Shown in pieces: positions 26,401 through 36,551 of a stretch of DNA of 64,000 nucleotides. The notes beneath the pieces are model-generated. The model ran no database searches. It saw nothing but the letters and a program-made list of their open reading frames with translations, and had not been told where the DNA came from. The position numbers and the translations under genes were made by a program. The first letter of the stretch is position 1; each line of letters starts with the position of its first letter. Origin of the DNA: an uncultured Chlorobiaceae bacterium. GTDB lineage: Bacteria > Bacteroidota > Chlorobiia > Chlorobiales > Chlorobiaceae. Location: positions 1 through 64,000 of the forward strand of contig CAIMPI010000009.1 in the NCBI GenBank assembly GCA_903843305.1. Direction: 5' to 3'.

Positions 26401-27357
26401 AACTACCCAATCGCTCAGAATACACTGAACAACAGCAACTATGCGATCAACTACACAAGCGCCAACCTGACCATCAATCAGCGTCCGATTACTTTGAAAG
26501 CCACATCGGCAGGAACAACTTATGGTGAAATGGATCCTGCGCTTGCTGTCACCATTACCAGTGGCAGCCTCGGAAGCGTGACGGTAAGTGATGCATTAAG
26601 CGACGTCACAGGCCTCCTGAGTCGACAGACAGGCTCAAATGTCGGCAGTTACGATATCTACCTCGGCTCCGGCAGTAAGGCTGGCAATTATAACATTACT
26701 TTTGTTGCAGACAATAATGCCTTCTCTATCACTAAACGCCCGATAAACATTTCGGCAAACGATCTCACGAAAACCTACGGTGAACTTGATCCAATGCTGA
26801 CATGGCAGGCTGAAGCTCAGAGCAGCGGACAGGGATTACTTGCCAGCCAGACACTCTTCCGCAGCTTTTATCAAACAGCCAGTGCTATCGATGAAAACTA
26901 TGCAAATCCAAACAACAGCCTCGACATGATCTCCCAGACAGGTGAAACTGCTCAAAACAGATCCGATCTGCTGACCATAAACAATCAGAGCGACGAAACA
27001 AAGTCAACAACCGGACCTCTTCTGGTCTCTTTAGCCACCCCATCCGGCAACACGGCAGTTACAAAGGGTTTTATGGCGGTTAACCCGATAGAAGTACCTG
27101 TACCCGCTGAAAAATTCTTCATGTATTCTTTACCAGAAGACATGTTCAGTCACCATAATCCAGATGCTGTAATCTCTCTTGAAGTGGGCTCTGTTAATGG
27201 TTCATCAATACCATTATGGATGTCTTTTGACCCTGTAAAGAAGATTATAAGCGGAACACCACCGAAAGATGCCATAGGAGAATACCGAATTGAGCTTATC
27301 GCCAAGGACCAGTTTGGTGGCGAAGTGCGAACAGTGGTACTGGTTAAAATCGGATAA
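23482..27357 (+). pseudogene. 5'-truncated two-partner-secretion exoprotein (TpsA-like, MBG repeats)
   Basis: The frame encodes about 1290 residues. The first 470 consist of eight 55-65-residue repeats marked by NSLVGS, LTNGNYVV, WDNG and AVTWGNG. A filamentous-haemagglutinin-like beta region follows, then at least four MBG-type domains (KTYGELDPMLTW, GENVGSYAITLNTLNNSNYAINYT) and a C-terminal He_PIG-like Ig domain (FDPVKKIISGTPPKDAIGEYRIEL). There is no signal peptide and no N-terminal TPS domain, both needed for export by the partner encoded next. Coding similarity starts inside a repeat (GNYVV) at 23482, right after an in-frame TAA at 23479-23481. No ribosome site precedes the GTG at 23491, so the 5' part has been lost. 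An intact version was probably a large secreted adhesin. Confidence 0.75.
26170..26490 (+). repeat. Near-identical MBG-domain DNA repeats, about 240-bp period
   Basis: A stretch of about 65 bases beginning AATACACTGAACAACAGCAA near 26187 recurs near 26421 with very few differences. It encodes NTLNNSNYAINYT and the following TINQRPI linker. Such similarity at the DNA level points to recent duplication or gene conversion among the MBG modules of the exoprotein gene. Confidence 0.7.
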
Positions 27358-27416
27358 ACTTCAGGAAGTGCTTCTTTGAATGTCCATTATCCATTGATTG
27401 GAGGGATTTTGCTTCT

Positions 27417-29102
27417 ATGGCAACATTATTGTACATCCTTTTGTTTCTCGTAACTTTAACAGCCAGCACAGCTTTTGCCACTAATCTTCCCGATTCTGGC
27501 CGACTGCTCAAGGAAAGTGCCATATCGCCTTCTTTTATGCCTCCGCCAGTTCCATCTGATCTTAAGAAACAGGCTGAAACAGGAAAACCAGCCACAGGTG
27601 GTAAAAGCATCAATGTTTCAGGTTTTACTTTTACCGGAAATACCCTTTTTTCCGACAGTGAGCTTGCTGAATTAATGGCCAACTATAGAGGACAGACACT
27701 GACTCTCGCTGAACTGGACAAAGCTGCCACAACAATCACCAATGCCTACCGGAAAAAAGGGTATTTTCTGGCTTCAGTCTTTTTTCCGCCTCAAACGCTG
27801 GCTCCAGGCACTCCTCTTGTCATCGAAGTTATGGAAGGCATTCTCGAAAAAATACACGTTGAAACAAATCCGGCTCAAACAAGAACTCAGAAATCTCTTC
27901 TGGAATACTATGCAAATCAGATACCCACCAAGAAACCTTTAGAAAATGGCTCACTTACGGCCATGATCATGAGAACCAATGAACTACCAAATATCTCTTC
28001 GCGTCTTCTGTTGGAACCGGGTTCAAGACCCGGCACAACAAAAGCAACTCTTGAAGTCATTGAAGGCAAGCCCTACAGCTACTCAGTGAATATTGACAAC
28101 TATGGAAACAAAACAACCGGAACGAATCACTTCAGCGGAAATATGGAGCTTTATTCACCTCTTCATCTCGGGGATCAATTCAATCTGGGCATACAAACAT
28201 CAACAACCGGCGAGTTGCAGAATGTGCAATCCGGATATACGATACCCATGACACCTTACGGAACAAAAATCGGACTTAACTACAACTACGTCACCTATCA
28301 GATGGGAGGATTATTTAAGGCATTGCATGCACATGGCAATGCACATAACCTGAGCTTTTCACTTACCCAGCCCATTATAAGAAACAGAACTCTGATCATG
28401 AATGCAACATTTGCCGGGGAAGGAAGAGTGCTGGACGATCGAATTGAAAGTACACAATACAGAAATCAGCGTCTTACGGCATCTTGTCAGACAGGTATCA
28501 GCGGGATAGAGATGGATACTATGCTTGGCGGTGGTTCCACCTCACTCTCCCTTGGTTTTATCGGTGGACAATTGATGATCAACAATTCAGAAACACTGGT
28601 AATTGACCAATCATCAAACGGATTGCACACCAACGGCGGTTATTCCAAGCTTACTATGAGTCTTGCCCGCACCCAGACAATTTCTGATGGATGGAGCCTC
28701 TATGCTGGCGCTTACGGTCAGTGGAGTAATAAAAACCTGGACAGTTCAGAAGAACTCGCCCTGACCGGGCCAAGCGCGGTACGTTCATGGCAGACAAGTG
28801 AATTCTGTGCCGACAAAGGTGTTATCGCGACGGCTGAACTGCACTACCTTTTTAGTTCAACCGGAGAACTCCCTGGCAAACTGGAACTCTCTGCATTTAT
28901 TGACCATGGTTACGCCACACTTCATAACAACCCACTCCTTGATGCAGGCAATAACATCCACAACCTGACGGGTGCTGGATTTGGTGTAAAATGGTTTGAT
29001 ACCAAAAACTATAGCCTGCAATCGACAGCCGCATGGAAAATCTCAGAAGCAAACACCCCCGAAAGCCCCATGGTATATGCCCAGGCAATAAAAAAATTTT
29101 AG
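27417..29102 (+). CDS. TpsB-type outer-membrane transporter (ShlB/FhaC family)
   Basis: A 561-residue outer-membrane protein that would secrete the partner exoprotein. It has a signal peptide (MATLLYILLFLVTLTASTAF), a Pro-rich linker, and a POTRA domain (INVSGFTFTGNTLFSDSELAELM, then AYRKKGYFLASVFFPPQTL). A second POTRA-like part ends in LEVIEGKPYSYSVNIDNYG. The rest is a beta-barrel, with ALTGPSAVRSWQ near the family's conserved VRGY position and a terminal Phe. It starts 59 bases after the exoprotein stop. It looks intact although its substrate gene is truncated. Confidence 0.87.
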   Translation: MATLLYILLFLVTLTASTAFATNLPDSGRLLKESAISPSFMPPPVPSDLKKQAETGKPATGGKSINVSGFTFTGNTLFSDSELAELMANYRGQTLTLAELDKAATTITNAYRKKGYFLASVFFPPQTLAPGTPLVIEVMEGILEKIHVETNPAQTRTQKSLLEYYANQIPTKKPLENGSLTAMIMRTNELPNISSRLLLEPGSRPGTTKATLEVIEGKPYSYSVNIDNYGNKTTGTNHFSGNMELYSPLHLGDQFNLGIQTSTTGELQNVQSGYTIPMTPYGTKIGLNYNYVTYQMGGLFKALHAHGNAHNLSFSLTQPIIRNRTLIMNATFAGEGRVLDDRIESTQYRNQRLTASCQTGISGIEMDTMLGGGSTSLSLGFIGGQLMINNSETLVIDQSSNGLHTNGGYSKLTMSLARTQTISDGWSLYAGAYGQWSNKNLDSSEELALTGPSAVRSWQTSEFCADKGVIATAELHYLFSSTGELPGKLELSAFIDHGYATLHNNPLLDAGNNIHNLTGAGFGVKWFDTKNYSLQSTAAWKISEANTPESPMVYAQAIKKF

Positions 29103-29240
29103 TGAAGTTATTTTTTTGGTTGTACACAGGTCAGACATCATTGACAAGGAAAACCGGAAATTCGCGAAACCATAATTTTTTGCGTACACTTTGCTTGCCA
29201 CAGGCAACAAGAGAGGCGGAAACAAGAACTTTTTACATCC

Positions 29241-29669
29241 ATGCGCATTTCACGAAAAATCGAGATTGATTACGGCCATACACTTCCGAACAGCTTTTCC
29301 TTCTGCAATCAACTGCACGGTCATCGCGGGGTGGTTGTCGCCACCGTCGAAGGTGAACTGAATGAGCAAAAAGGTGACCATGAAGAGGGAATGGTGATGG
29401 ATTTCAAGTTTTTGAAGGAGATCATGATGGAGCACATTCACGACAAGCTTGATCACGGTTTTGCTGTCTGGAAGGATGATCATGAAGATCTTGACTTTAT
29501 CATGAAGCGCAATTCCCGGGTACTGGTGACTAATGAACCGCCAACAGCCGAATGTCTTGCCAAGTGGGCGTTTAACCAGATCTGCCAACATTTACCTGAA
29601 GGGCTAAAACTAAAACAGCTCCGCTGGTATGAGACACCAAACAATTGGGCAGAGTACGAAAACGTCTAA
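29241..29669 (+). CDS. queD: QueD/PTPS-family 6-carboxytetrahydropterin synthase-like protein
   Basis: A 142-residue tunnelling-fold enzyme. The zinc-binding His residues are in DYGHTLP and in HGH of CNQLHGHRG; the Cys of CNQLHGH sits at the usual catalytic position. The later DKLDHGFAVW and NEPPTAECLAKW match the family His and Glu positions. It should convert dihydroneopterin triphosphate to 6-carboxytetrahydropterin for queuosine, or act as a related pterin enzyme. It stands alone, 139 bases after the secretion transporter. Length is slightly above the usual 120 residues. Confidence 0.85.
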   Translation: MRISRKIEIDYGHTLPNSFSFCNQLHGHRGVVVATVEGELNEQKGDHEEGMVMDFKFLKEIMMEHIHDKLDHGFAVWKDDHEDLDFIMKRNSRVLVTNEPPTAECLAKWAFNQICQHLPEGLKLKQLRWYETPNNWAEYENV

Positions 29670-29766
29670 AAAAACTTTTTTACTTCTTCCTCATTTTTTA
29701 TAGACACTATAAACACTTATTTATTACTTTTAAGGTATTTATTTCATAGCAATAAAACCTGAAAAA

Positions 29767-30435
29767 ATGCGACTCCATGATTTTGACCCTGAAAACAGGC
29801 CGAGAGAGAGATTTCTCAATAGTGGCCCAGCCTCACTAAGTCCGGCTGAACTGCTGGCAATTATTTTGCGCATTGGCTCAAGAAAACTCAACATTCTTGA
29901 TACCTGTAACGAAATTATTGCCCGCTTCACTCTTGAAAAGCTCGTCGATGTCACAATCGGGGAACTTCAGGAAATTAAGGGAATCGGAGAGACCAAAGCT
30001 ATGCAGATTGTTGCTATCTTTGAATTAAACAAGCGGTTGCACTACAGACGGAACATCAATAAAAAAATTCAGGCTGCAAGGGATATTTTTGAATACATGG
30101 CTGGCCGTATCCCTGATGAAACAAAGGAGCACCTTTTTGTGCTGCACCTGAACACCAAAAACCAGATCATTAAGCCAGAGCTTATATCGGTGGGCACGCT
30201 CAACGCGGCACTCATTCACCCCCGTGAAGTGTTCAAAGCTGCTATCAAAGAAAGCTCACACGCCATTATCCTTGTACACAACCACCCTTCCGGTGATGTT
30301 GAACCAAGCAATGCCGACAAACAGGTCACAGAACTCCTGAAAAAGGCAAGCGCCCTCATCCAGATCGACCTGCTTGACCATGTTATTACAGGAAAAACAG
30401 AATGGTTCAGCTTTCGGGAAAGTGGACTTCTCTGA
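29767..30435 (+). CDS. radC: RadC family protein (JAMM domain)
   Basis: A 222-residue RadC/YsxA-type protein. The N-terminal helix-hairpin-helix is [21 protein letters not shown]. The C-terminal JAMM metalloprotease-like core ends in [14 protein letters not shown], with the conserved Glu in [13 protein letters not shown]. It starts [37 protein letters not shown] in the usual way, quoted here only to show the conserved start (parts RERFLNSG and [12 protein letters not shown]). Its biochemical role is still unsettled in the family. Confidence 0.92.
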   Translation: MRLHDFDPENRPRERFLNSGPASLSPAELLAIILRIGSRKLNILDTCNEIIARFTLEKLVDVTIGELQEIKGIGETKAMQIVAIFELNKRLHYRRNINKKIQAARDIFEYMAGRIPDETKEHLFVLHLNTKNQIIKPELISVGTLNAALIHPREVFKAAIKESSHAIILVHNHPSGDVEPSNADKQVTELLKKASALIQIDLLDHVITGKTEWFSFRESGLL

Positions 30436-30546
30436 CAATAATCACCATCCGAACAAGGCAAAAGCTCTTGTAATTGTGGGAAAGCAGGGTTTTTTCCTGT
30501 ATTTTCAGGTTCTTCTTCAATAAAACAATTTTGAGACTACACTATC

Positions 30547-31005
30547 ATGAGTCTGAAAGAAAAAATAGATCTGGATCTGAAAAATTCGATGAAAAGTGGC
30601 AACAAAACCCGCCTAAACGCAATTCGCTCTATTCGTGCTGGACTGCTTGAAAAAGAGGTATCCATCCGTGTTGGCGGCATCGCCGTGCTGACGGAAGAGC
30701 AGGAACTTGAAGTGCTGTTGAGTCTCGCCAAAAAACGGCGTGATGCCATTGAACAATTTACCGCTGGCAATCGTCTCGACCTTGCTGAAACTGAGCAGGC
30801 AGAGTTGACTGTGCTTGAGGAGTATCTTCCAGCACCTGTCTCTGACGAGGAAGTAACGGTAGTAATACAGGATATTATCACGAAAACAGGCGCTGCATCC
30901 ATGAAAGAGATGGGCAAGGTGATGGCCGAAGCCATGAAAGCACTGAAGGGAAAAGCTGATGGCACGAAGGTTCAGCAAATCGTCAAGTCACTGCTTTCAG
31001 CATAA
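30547..31005 (+). CDS. yqeY: GatB/YqeY domain protein
   Basis: A 152-residue protein with the YqeY pattern: MSLKEKIDLDLKNSMKSG, NAIRSIRAGLLEKE, KKRRDAIEQFTAGNR, EQAELTVLEEYLP, then the helical tail GKVMAEAMKALKGKADG and VQQIVKSLL. The fold is shared with the tRNA-binding tail of GatB, so it is thought to bind RNA or tRNA-related partners. It sits 21 bases before serS on the same strand, and the two are probably co-transcribed. Confidence 0.92.
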   Translation: MSLKEKIDLDLKNSMKSGNKTRLNAIRSIRAGLLEKEVSIRVGGIAVLTEEQELEVLLSLAKKRRDAIEQFTAGNRLDLAETEQAELTVLEEYLPAPVSDEEVTVVIQDIITKTGAASMKEMGKVMAEAMKALKGKADGTKVQQIVKSLLSA

Positions 31006-31026
31006 CCCATATTCTCACTCACCATC

Positions 31027-32307
31027 ATGCTTGATATCAACTATATCCGCCAGAATCCGGACGAGGTTGTTGCCATGCTGCACAACAGGCAGCTCTCTGT
31101 GGAAGAACCGAAACTGCAGCAGTTGCTTGCCTGCGATAAGGAGAGAAAACAACTGGTACAGCACTCGGATGAACAAAAAGCCCTGCGTAATAAAGTTTCA
31201 AAAGAGATTGCCGACATAAAAAAAAGAGGCGCTGGCTCCCCGGAAGAACTGATCATCCAGATGAAATCAGTTTCCGAAAACATTACCAGAATGGATACCT
31301 CGCTTAGCCTTCTTGAAGAAGAGATGGAGAATATCCTTCTTGCCCTTCCCAACAAACTGCACCCATCGGTTCCAGTCGGACGAAGCGCGGCTGACAACCA
31401 GATTTTCGGAGAGCCGATAAGCTTTGTTCACGACCTTGACTTTCCGGTTAAAAACCACCTTGAACTGGGCAAATCCCTCGGAATTCTCGATTTCGAGCGT
31501 GGTGCAAAGGTGAGCGGAGCCGGGTTCCCTGCATACATTGGCAAAGGTGCCCGTCTGGAACGCGCCCTGATCAACTTCATGCTCGACACGCATAGCGAAC
31601 GTCATGGCTATACCGAGGTCTTCCCGCCATTTCTTGTAAACCAGGAGTCGCTGAGAGGAACTGGACAATGGCCAAAATTTGCTGACCAGGTCTACCATAT
31701 CGGTGAAGATGACCTTTATGCCATACCGACCGCTGAGGTACCGGTCACCAACCTCCACAGGGGAGAGATGCTTGATACCGCAAGTCTGCCAATCTCTTAT
31801 GCTGCCTATTCAGCCTGTTTTCGTCGCGAAGCAGGAAGTTATGGCAAAGATACCAGGGGATTCCTCAGAGTACACCAGTTTAACAAGGTCGAAATGGTGA
31901 AGTTTACCCGCCCTGAAACCTCTTATGCGGCTCTTGAGGAGATTCGCTCCCATGCCGAAGCAATTCTTGTAGCACTGAAGATCCCCTACAGGGTACTGTT
32001 GCTCTGCAGTGGGGACATCAGCGCCAACGCAACGAAATGTTACGATATTGAGGTCTGGTCACCGGCCGAACAAAAATATCTTGAAGCATCAAGCTGCTCA
32101 AACTTTGAGGATTACCAGGGAAGAAGATCGAATATCCGTTTCAAGCCCGACAGCAAGTCAAAACCGGAGTTTGTGCACACGCTGAACGGTTCAGGCCTCG
32201 CAACCTCACGGCTCATGGTCTCCCTTCTTGAGCACTACCAGACAGCGGAGGGACATATTAAGGTGCCGGAGGTGTTGCAACGCTACACCGGATTTGAGGA
32301 GATATAA
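31027..32307 (+). CDS. serS: Seryl-tRNA synthetase
   Basis: The 426-residue class II synthetase charges tRNA-Ser with serine. The N-terminal coiled-coil arm (about residues 30-100, [15 protein letters not shown] to [16 protein letters not shown]) binds the long variable arm of the tRNA. The catalytic core has motif 2 in [19 protein letters not shown] and motif 3 in [19 protein letters not shown]. Length is normal. It converges on metX with a long inverted repeat between them. Confidence 0.97.
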   Translation: MLDINYIRQNPDEVVAMLHNRQLSVEEPKLQQLLACDKERKQLVQHSDEQKALRNKVSKEIADIKKRGAGSPEELIIQMKSVSENITRMDTSLSLLEEEMENILLALPNKLHPSVPVGRSAADNQIFGEPISFVHDLDFPVKNHLELGKSLGILDFERGAKVSGAGFPAYIGKGARLERALINFMLDTHSERHGYTEVFPPFLVNQESLRGTGQWPKFADQVYHIGEDDLYAIPTAEVPVTNLHRGEMLDTASLPISYAAYSACFRREAGSYGKDTRGFLRVHQFNKVEMVKFTRPETSYAALEEIRSHAEAILVALKIPYRVLLLCSGDISANATKCYDIEVWSPAEQKYLEASSCSNFEDYQGRRSNIRFKPDSKSKPEFVHTLNGSGLATSRLMVSLLEHYQTAEGHIKVPEVLQRYTGFEEI

Positions 32308-32309
32308 AA

Positions 32310-32381
32310 CCTGGAAGCGCCAAGCTCCAGCTCGGCATCGTATCCTTTTTTTCTGCCGAGCTGGAGCTCGGCGCTCCCAGG
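32310..32381. repeat. 28-bp inverted repeat between serS and metX
   Basis: The arms 32310-32337 and 32354-32381 pair over 28 positions with two mismatches around a 16-base T-rich loop. The core is AGCTCCAGCTCGGCA against TGCCGAGCTGGAGCT. A further partial copy (CCTCGGCGTTCCCA) follows at about 32382-32395. It can serve as a bidirectional terminator for the convergent genes. The reiterated GAGCTGGAGCTCGGCGCTCCC theme also suggests a REP-type dispersed element. Confidence 0.75.
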
Positions 32382-32403
32382 CCTCGGCGTTCCCAAGCCA
32401 AAA

Positions 32404-33474
32404 TCATGGTTCAAGACGATCAAGAAAATTCCTCACCATGCTGCTAACTGTTTCTACATCGATAAGAAAAGCGTCATGGCCATAAGGTTCATCCAGGTAG
32501 AGAATGCTTGAATTCGGCATGAGTCGGGCAAGCTCTTCCTGTTCCTCTTTCGGATAAAGAATGTCGGAATTGATAGAGAGAATCTCCACAGGAAGCCGTA
32601 TGGAACGCAATACCTCTTCGTACTCTCCCCTTCCTCTGGAAAGATCGTGCAAGTCCATTGCTTTGGTGAGGGTAATATAGGTGTTGGCATCAAACCGCTC
32701 AACCAGCTTCCGGCCCTGATGGCGCAAATAGCTCTCGACCTTGAAGGTTTTTCCCTCCTGCTGATACTCACGACCAAAGCGCGACTGAAAGTTTTCAAAA
32801 CTCCGGTAGGTACACATGGCCATCATCCTTGCTGCCGCAAGACCTTTTGCTGGCGGATGACCCTCTTTGTACCAGCCACCATTCCAGTCACAATCGGCAT
32901 AGATCGCCTGCCGCTGCGCCTCGCTCTGCCCAATACACCATGAAGAGTGACGCCCTGAAGCACCCATCGGCATAAGCGCCTGAACAACGTCAGGATAGAG
33001 AAATCCCCATTCAAGCACCTGCATCCCGCCAAGAGAGGCTCCTACCACAAGCTTTACCTGCACAATGCCCAGCCCGGCAAGCAGCCTGCGCTGCACGTGT
33101 ACCATATCCCTGATGGTGATTGGCGGAAAATCAGGGCCATAATGGCTGCCTGTAAGGGGATTAATGGAAATCGGTCCAGTGGTGCCATAACAGCTCCCAA
33201 GCACATTCGTGCAGATAATAAAATCTCTGCTCTCGTCGAATGCTCCTCCGTTGGAAAACATCCCTTCCCACCAGGCATCCGCATCAGCAGAACCTGTGAG
33301 AGCCTGACAGATGAGAATCACATTATCTTTCCTGGCATTCAACGTGCCCCATGTCCTGTAGGCCACTCTCAACGAAGGAAGTAAACCGCCTAACTCGGTA
33401 GTAAAAGGTTCTTTTGAATCGAAATAGTGCGTTTTTTCTGAAATGATTTCAGTATATGCTCTCATGCGCTTCAT
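32404..33474 (-). CDS. metX: Homoserine O-acetyltransferase
   Basis: A 356-residue alpha/beta-hydrolase-fold enzyme that transfers acetyl from acetyl-CoA to L-homoserine, the first committed step of methionine synthesis by direct sulfhydrylation. The oxyanion region is ALTGSADADAWW, the nucleophile Ser is in VVGASLGGMQVLEWG, the acid is Asp in INSDILYPKEEQ, and the His is in YGHDAFLID. I kept the ATG at 33474; a second ATG at 33465 is also possible, and neither has a strong ribosome site. Expression is under a SAM-I riboswitch with a terminator just upstream. No metY is adjacent. Confidence 0.95.
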   Translation of the reverse strand: MKRMRAYTEIISEKTHYFDSKEPFTTELGGLLPSLRVAYRTWGTLNARKDNVILICQALTGSADADAWWEGMFSNGGAFDESRDFIICTNVLGSCYGTTGPISINPLTGSHYGPDFPPITIRDMVHVQRRLLAGLGIVQVKLVVGASLGGMQVLEWGFLYPDVVQALMPMGASGRHSSWCIGQSEAQRQAIYADCDWNGGWYKEGHPPAKGLAAARMMAMCTYRSFENFQSRFGREYQQEGKTFKVESYLRHQGRKLVERFDANTYITLTKAMDLHDLSRGRGEYEEVLRSIRLPVEILSINSDILYPKEEQEELARLMPNSSILYLDEPYGHDAFLIDVETVSSMVRNFLDRLEP

Positions 33475-33497
33475 GTCAGTTTTGCAAAAGCTTGTTC

Positions 33498-33517
33498 AAA
33501 AACCACCTTCTGGGTGG
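33498..33517 (-). terminator. Terminator of the SAM riboswitch expression platform
   Basis: On the minus strand CCACC-CAGAA-GGTGG (33517 to 33503) is followed by five T (33502-33498), ending 24 bases before the metX start codon and about 95 bases after the aptamer. This is the standard OFF-switch layout: with SAM bound the terminator forms and metX is not transcribed. Confidence 0.8.
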
Positions 33518-33611
33518 CACTATCGCTCCGGGAGTACAAAAATAACCCTGATACAACGGATTACAGGAAAATGTCTGAAGAGAGGTATGAACCTGCAGAA
33601 AGGCATACATA

Positions 33612-33720
33612 CCATCATCATTCCCGGTCTTTATTCCGGGATGGAATTGGCACCGATCATCGTGCAATGACGGTTGCCAAGGCTTCTCTGGGCCAGTCCC
33701 TCCACCTTTCTGGATGATAG
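33612..33720 (-). ncRNA. SAM-I (S-box) riboswitch upstream of metX
   Basis: Reading the minus strand from 33720, the conserved blocks of the SAM-I aptamer appear in order: P1 strand CTATCATC, AGAAAGGTGGAGGGACTGGC, GAAGCC, TTGGCAACC, then GGTGCCAATTCC, a P4 hairpin CCCGG-loop-CCGGG, and the closing P1 strand GATGATGG. The core GGTGGAGGGACTGGCCC and GGCAACC are near-invariant in this class. It senses S-adenosylmethionine and controls the downstream methionine gene by attenuation. Confidence 0.95.
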
Positions 33721-33829
33721 CTTGAAATCTTGAAAAGAACATTTTGTCTGACTAATCTACAACAGGGATTAGTATTTTACAAACAGACTGAAGAAGCGAA
33801 TGCACTTAAATGATTATTAATTCTTTTCC

Positions 33830-35119
33830 ATGACCACTGCACGAGAACTGGCTTTGAATGTTTTGCAGTCACTTGAAACCGGAAAACAGCGATCTGACCA
33901 GATTCTGCACAGGGTACTGCAACACTCCGCACTGAACCGCATCGACCGGGCGCTCTCCACAGGACTGGTCAACGGAGTTCTGCGCTACCGTCTTCAGCTT
34001 GATTTTATTATCGGACACTTTTATCACCACAATTTCGAAAAAGCTGCGCCTGTCCTGAAAAACATTCTTCGACTCGGCGTCTATCAGATCCTCTATCTCA
34101 ACAAGGTTCCCGACTGGGCTGCTGTGAACGAATGCGTGAAACTGGCAAGAAAGTACAAGGGCGAACGTATGTCAAAATTAGTCAACGGTGTTTTGAGAAA
34201 GATCACTCCGGAGAGTGTAACCCTTGACAAGTGGCTGAAGGATAAAAAAATTGAAGAACAGCTCGCCATACAATACTCGCACCCACAATGGCTGGTTAAA
34301 CGCTGGATTGAGGCTTTCGGAAAGGAAAAAACTCAGTCCATCCTTGTCTATAATAACCTTTTTCCGCTTTTTGGATTCAGAATCAACCGATTAAAAACTT
34401 CGGCAGAACAGCTCTTTTCTGATCCTGCATTTGCCGTCGAGCATGAAGAGTGCTACCTTGAAAACTTCTTTCTTTCAAAGAATTTTAACCGCTTTGAACC
34501 TGCTGTGTCCGATGGACGTCTCACGGTTCAGAACCCAACTCAAGGACTTGCCTGCCTGCTGCTGAATCCGGCTCCAGAAAGTGTTGTGCTTGACTTGTGC
34601 TCAGCGCCAGGCGGAAAGGCCACCTTCATGGCGGAACTGATGCAAAACAGCGGGCAGATTATCGCTGTTGATCGTTATGAACAAAAACTTTTGAAAATGA
34701 AAGTCCATGCTGCCGCTCTCGGTATTACCATCATCAAACCCGCAGCCGCCGATGCCCGGAACTTTGTACCTGACATTCAGCCCGAAGCTATTCTGCTTGA
34801 CGCTCCCTGTTCGGGAACAGGAGTTCTTGGCCGACGCGCAGAACTGCGCTGGAAACTAAGCCCTGACATGCTTCTGGAGCTCCAGACGCTGCAGGCTGAG
34901 CTTCTTGATCATGCGGCAGAAATAATTCACAAAGATGGTGTTCTGGTCTATGCGACCTGCTCTATTGAGCATGAAGAAAACAGCGGGCAGATTGAGACGT
35001 TTCTTCAGAGACATCCCGAATTTATTGCCGATCCAGAAGGCCCCATCCTCACTCTCCCGGGTGAGCATCCTGGCTTTGACGGCGGTTTCTGCCAGCGGTT
35101 GTATAAAATCAGACAGTAG
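33830..35119 (+). CDS. rsmB: 16S rRNA m5C967 methyltransferase
   Basis: A 429-residue RsmB. The N-terminal NusB-like RNA-binding domain ([21 protein letters not shown] to about residue 130) is followed by the SAM-dependent domain. Motif I is [18 protein letters not shown]. The two functional cysteines are in [15 protein letters not shown] and [15 protein letters not shown]; the latter is the usual catalytic one. It methylates C967 in the decoding region of small-subunit rRNA. The next gene starts four bases after its stop. Confidence 0.94.
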   Translation: MTTARELALNVLQSLETGKQRSDQILHRVLQHSALNRIDRALSTGLVNGVLRYRLQLDFIIGHFYHHNFEKAAPVLKNILRLGVYQILYLNKVPDWAAVNECVKLARKYKGERMSKLVNGVLRKITPESVTLDKWLKDKKIEEQLAIQYSHPQWLVKRWIEAFGKEKTQSILVYNNLFPLFGFRINRLKTSAEQLFSDPAFAVEHEECYLENFFLSKNFNRFEPAVSDGRLTVQNPTQGLACLLLNPAPESVVLDLCSAPGGKATFMAELMQNSGQIIAVDRYEQKLLKMKVHAAALGITIIKPAAADARNFVPDIQPEAILLDAPCSGTGVLGRRAELRWKLSPDMLLELQTLQAELLDHAAEIIHKDGVLVYATCSIEHEENSGQIETFLQRHPEFIADPEGPILTLPGEHPGFDGGFCQRLYKIRQ

Positions 35120-35123
35120 AGGC

Positions 35124-36038
35124 ATGAGCAGGCTTGACAAACGCTACCAGAGAGATCTTGAAAGTTTTCTGAACTATATGCTTGTCGAGCGCAACTTTTC
35201 GGCAAACACCAGGGAGTCGTACAACAACGATCTCACGCGCTACCTGCTCTTCATGCAGCAGAACTCCAGACCGATCGAGGCCATAACGACTCCTCATATT
35301 GAGGAATTCATTACCGAACTTTACACCATAGGTCTCGAGGCAAGTTCAATGGCCCGAAACATTTCCGCGATCCGTTCCTTTCATAAATTTCTGGTAAACG
35401 AACGCACTCTCAACACAAACCCGGCGGAAAACCTTCATCAACCAAAACAGGCCCGATACCTGCCGAACGTCCTGACTGTTGATGAAACCCTGCGACTGCT
35501 TGAGGCTCCACAAACTCTCATTCCGCCCGGAAAATATGTTCTGCGAGACAAGGCAATACTTGAACTTCTGTACGCAACCGGAGTCAGAGTAAGTGAACTT
35601 ATCAACATTCAGCAGCAAAGTCTGTATCTCGATGCAGGTTTTATCAGGATTTTCGGCAAGGGCTCAAAAGAGAGACTTGTACCTGTTGGTAACTCAGCCA
35701 TTGCATGGGTCAAACGGTACCAGACTGAACTTCGAATTTCGCTGGTACAGCAGAACTCTGATGACTATCTGTTTCTTAATTCACGGGGAATAAAACTGAC
35801 ACGCATGGCACTCTTTGCAATGGTGCGAAAATATGCCGTCATGGCTGGCATAGAAAAAAGTATCAGTCCGCACACCTTCCGTCATACCTTCGCAACACAT
35901 CTTCTTGAAGGTGGTGCCGATCTCCGCGCAGTTCAGGAAATGCTCGGCCACAGCTCGATTGTCACCACCCAGATCTACACGCATATCGACCGATCATTTA
36001 TCAAGGAGGTACATAAAACCTTTCACCCGAGAGGATGA
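35124..36038 (+). CDS. xerD: XerC/XerD-type tyrosine recombinase
   Basis: A 304-residue site-specific recombinase. The SAM-like core-binding domain ([23 protein letters not shown]) comes before a catalytic domain with Arg in [12 protein letters not shown], Lys in [38 protein letters not shown] in two adjoining pieces giving His-x-x-Arg and His, and the nucleophile Tyr in TTQIYTHID. Length and lack of phage features fit the chromosome-dimer resolvase at dif rather than an integrase. I took the ATG at 35124, after AGAGGC and four bases from the rsmB stop, not the frame opening inside rsmB. Xer C or D cannot be told apart here. Confidence 0.9.
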   Translation: MSRLDKRYQRDLESFLNYMLVERNFSANTRESYNNDLTRYLLFMQQNSRPIEAITTPHIEEFITELYTIGLEASSMARNISAIRSFHKFLVNERTLNTNPAENLHQPKQARYLPNVLTVDETLRLLEAPQTLIPPGKYVLRDKAILELLYATGVRVSELINIQQQSLYLDAGFIRIFGKGSKERLVPVGNSAIAWVKRYQTELRISLVQQNSDDYLFLNSRGIKLTRMALFAMVRKYAVMAGIEKSISPHTFRHTFATHLLEGGADLRAVQEMLGHSSIVTTQIYTHIDRSFIKEVHKTFHPRG

Positions 36039-36045
36039 GAAGGCT

Positions 36046-36531
36046 TTACTTGTAATATCCCTTTGTTTCAATAATGAGCCTTTTCTTGTCATGACTCTCC
36101 ATTTCAATTTTAAAGGCCGAAAGGGTCATATTGACATCAATAAAGAAAAAGAGCAAGGAAAAACTCAGGCAGAGCATACTGAAAATAAAAATCCCCGACA
36201 ATAACATCGGCAAATCAAGATTGACAAGTGCGCTGAGAAAGAGCATGATAATAAGCCAGCTCGCGCCAATACAGGTCATACAAGCCAAGAGAATCGATGT
36301 ACGGATATAGCGTGCCCGTTTCCAGAGAATGGCCACCTCCTGATTGATTCTCAGAATATAGGATTCCGGATAGGATTCAAGATCATCAAGAAGCGAGCGT
36401 GAACGGTCAATAACACGACCAAGTCTGTTGGTCATGGTAAGAAACAGCAGACCGAGGCCCGAGATGAGAATCATCGGGCCAATGGCTGTTTGAAGAATAG
36501 GGACAAGTTCCCTGAATGAAGTATTTACCAT
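36046..36531 (-). CDS. DUF2721 family membrane protein
   Basis: A 161-residue inner-membrane protein with three hydrophobic segments: about residues 12-33 (LQTAIGPMILISGLGLLFLTM), 80-103 (SILLACMTCIGASWLIIMLFLSAL) and 108-132 (LPMLLSGIFIFSMLCLSFSLLFFF). The loop TNRLGRVIDRSRSL and the segment INQEVAILWKRARYIRTSI are typical of DUF2721. Function is unknown for the family. It converges with xerD, whose stop is seven bases away. Confidence 0.8.
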   Translation of the reverse strand: MVNTSFRELVPILQTAIGPMILISGLGLLFLTMTNRLGRVIDRSRSLLDDLESYPESYILRINQEVAILWKRARYIRTSILLACMTCIGASWLIIMLFLSALVNLDLPMLLSGIFIFSMLCLSFSLLFFFIDVNMTLSAFKIEMESHDKKRLIIETKGYYK

Positions 36532-36551
36532 AATATTTTTTGTCGGAGAGC

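Noticed and set aside
29103-29240. preQ1 riboswitch ahead of the queD-like gene
   Set aside because: I looked for the preQ1 core and found only a short TTGCC-ACA-GGCAA hairpin, not enough to call one.
35124-36038. Phage integrase reading of the XerC/XerD-type gene
   Set aside because: Length, motifs and operon with rsmB fit a housekeeping Xer recombinase; no attachment site or phage genes adjoin it.
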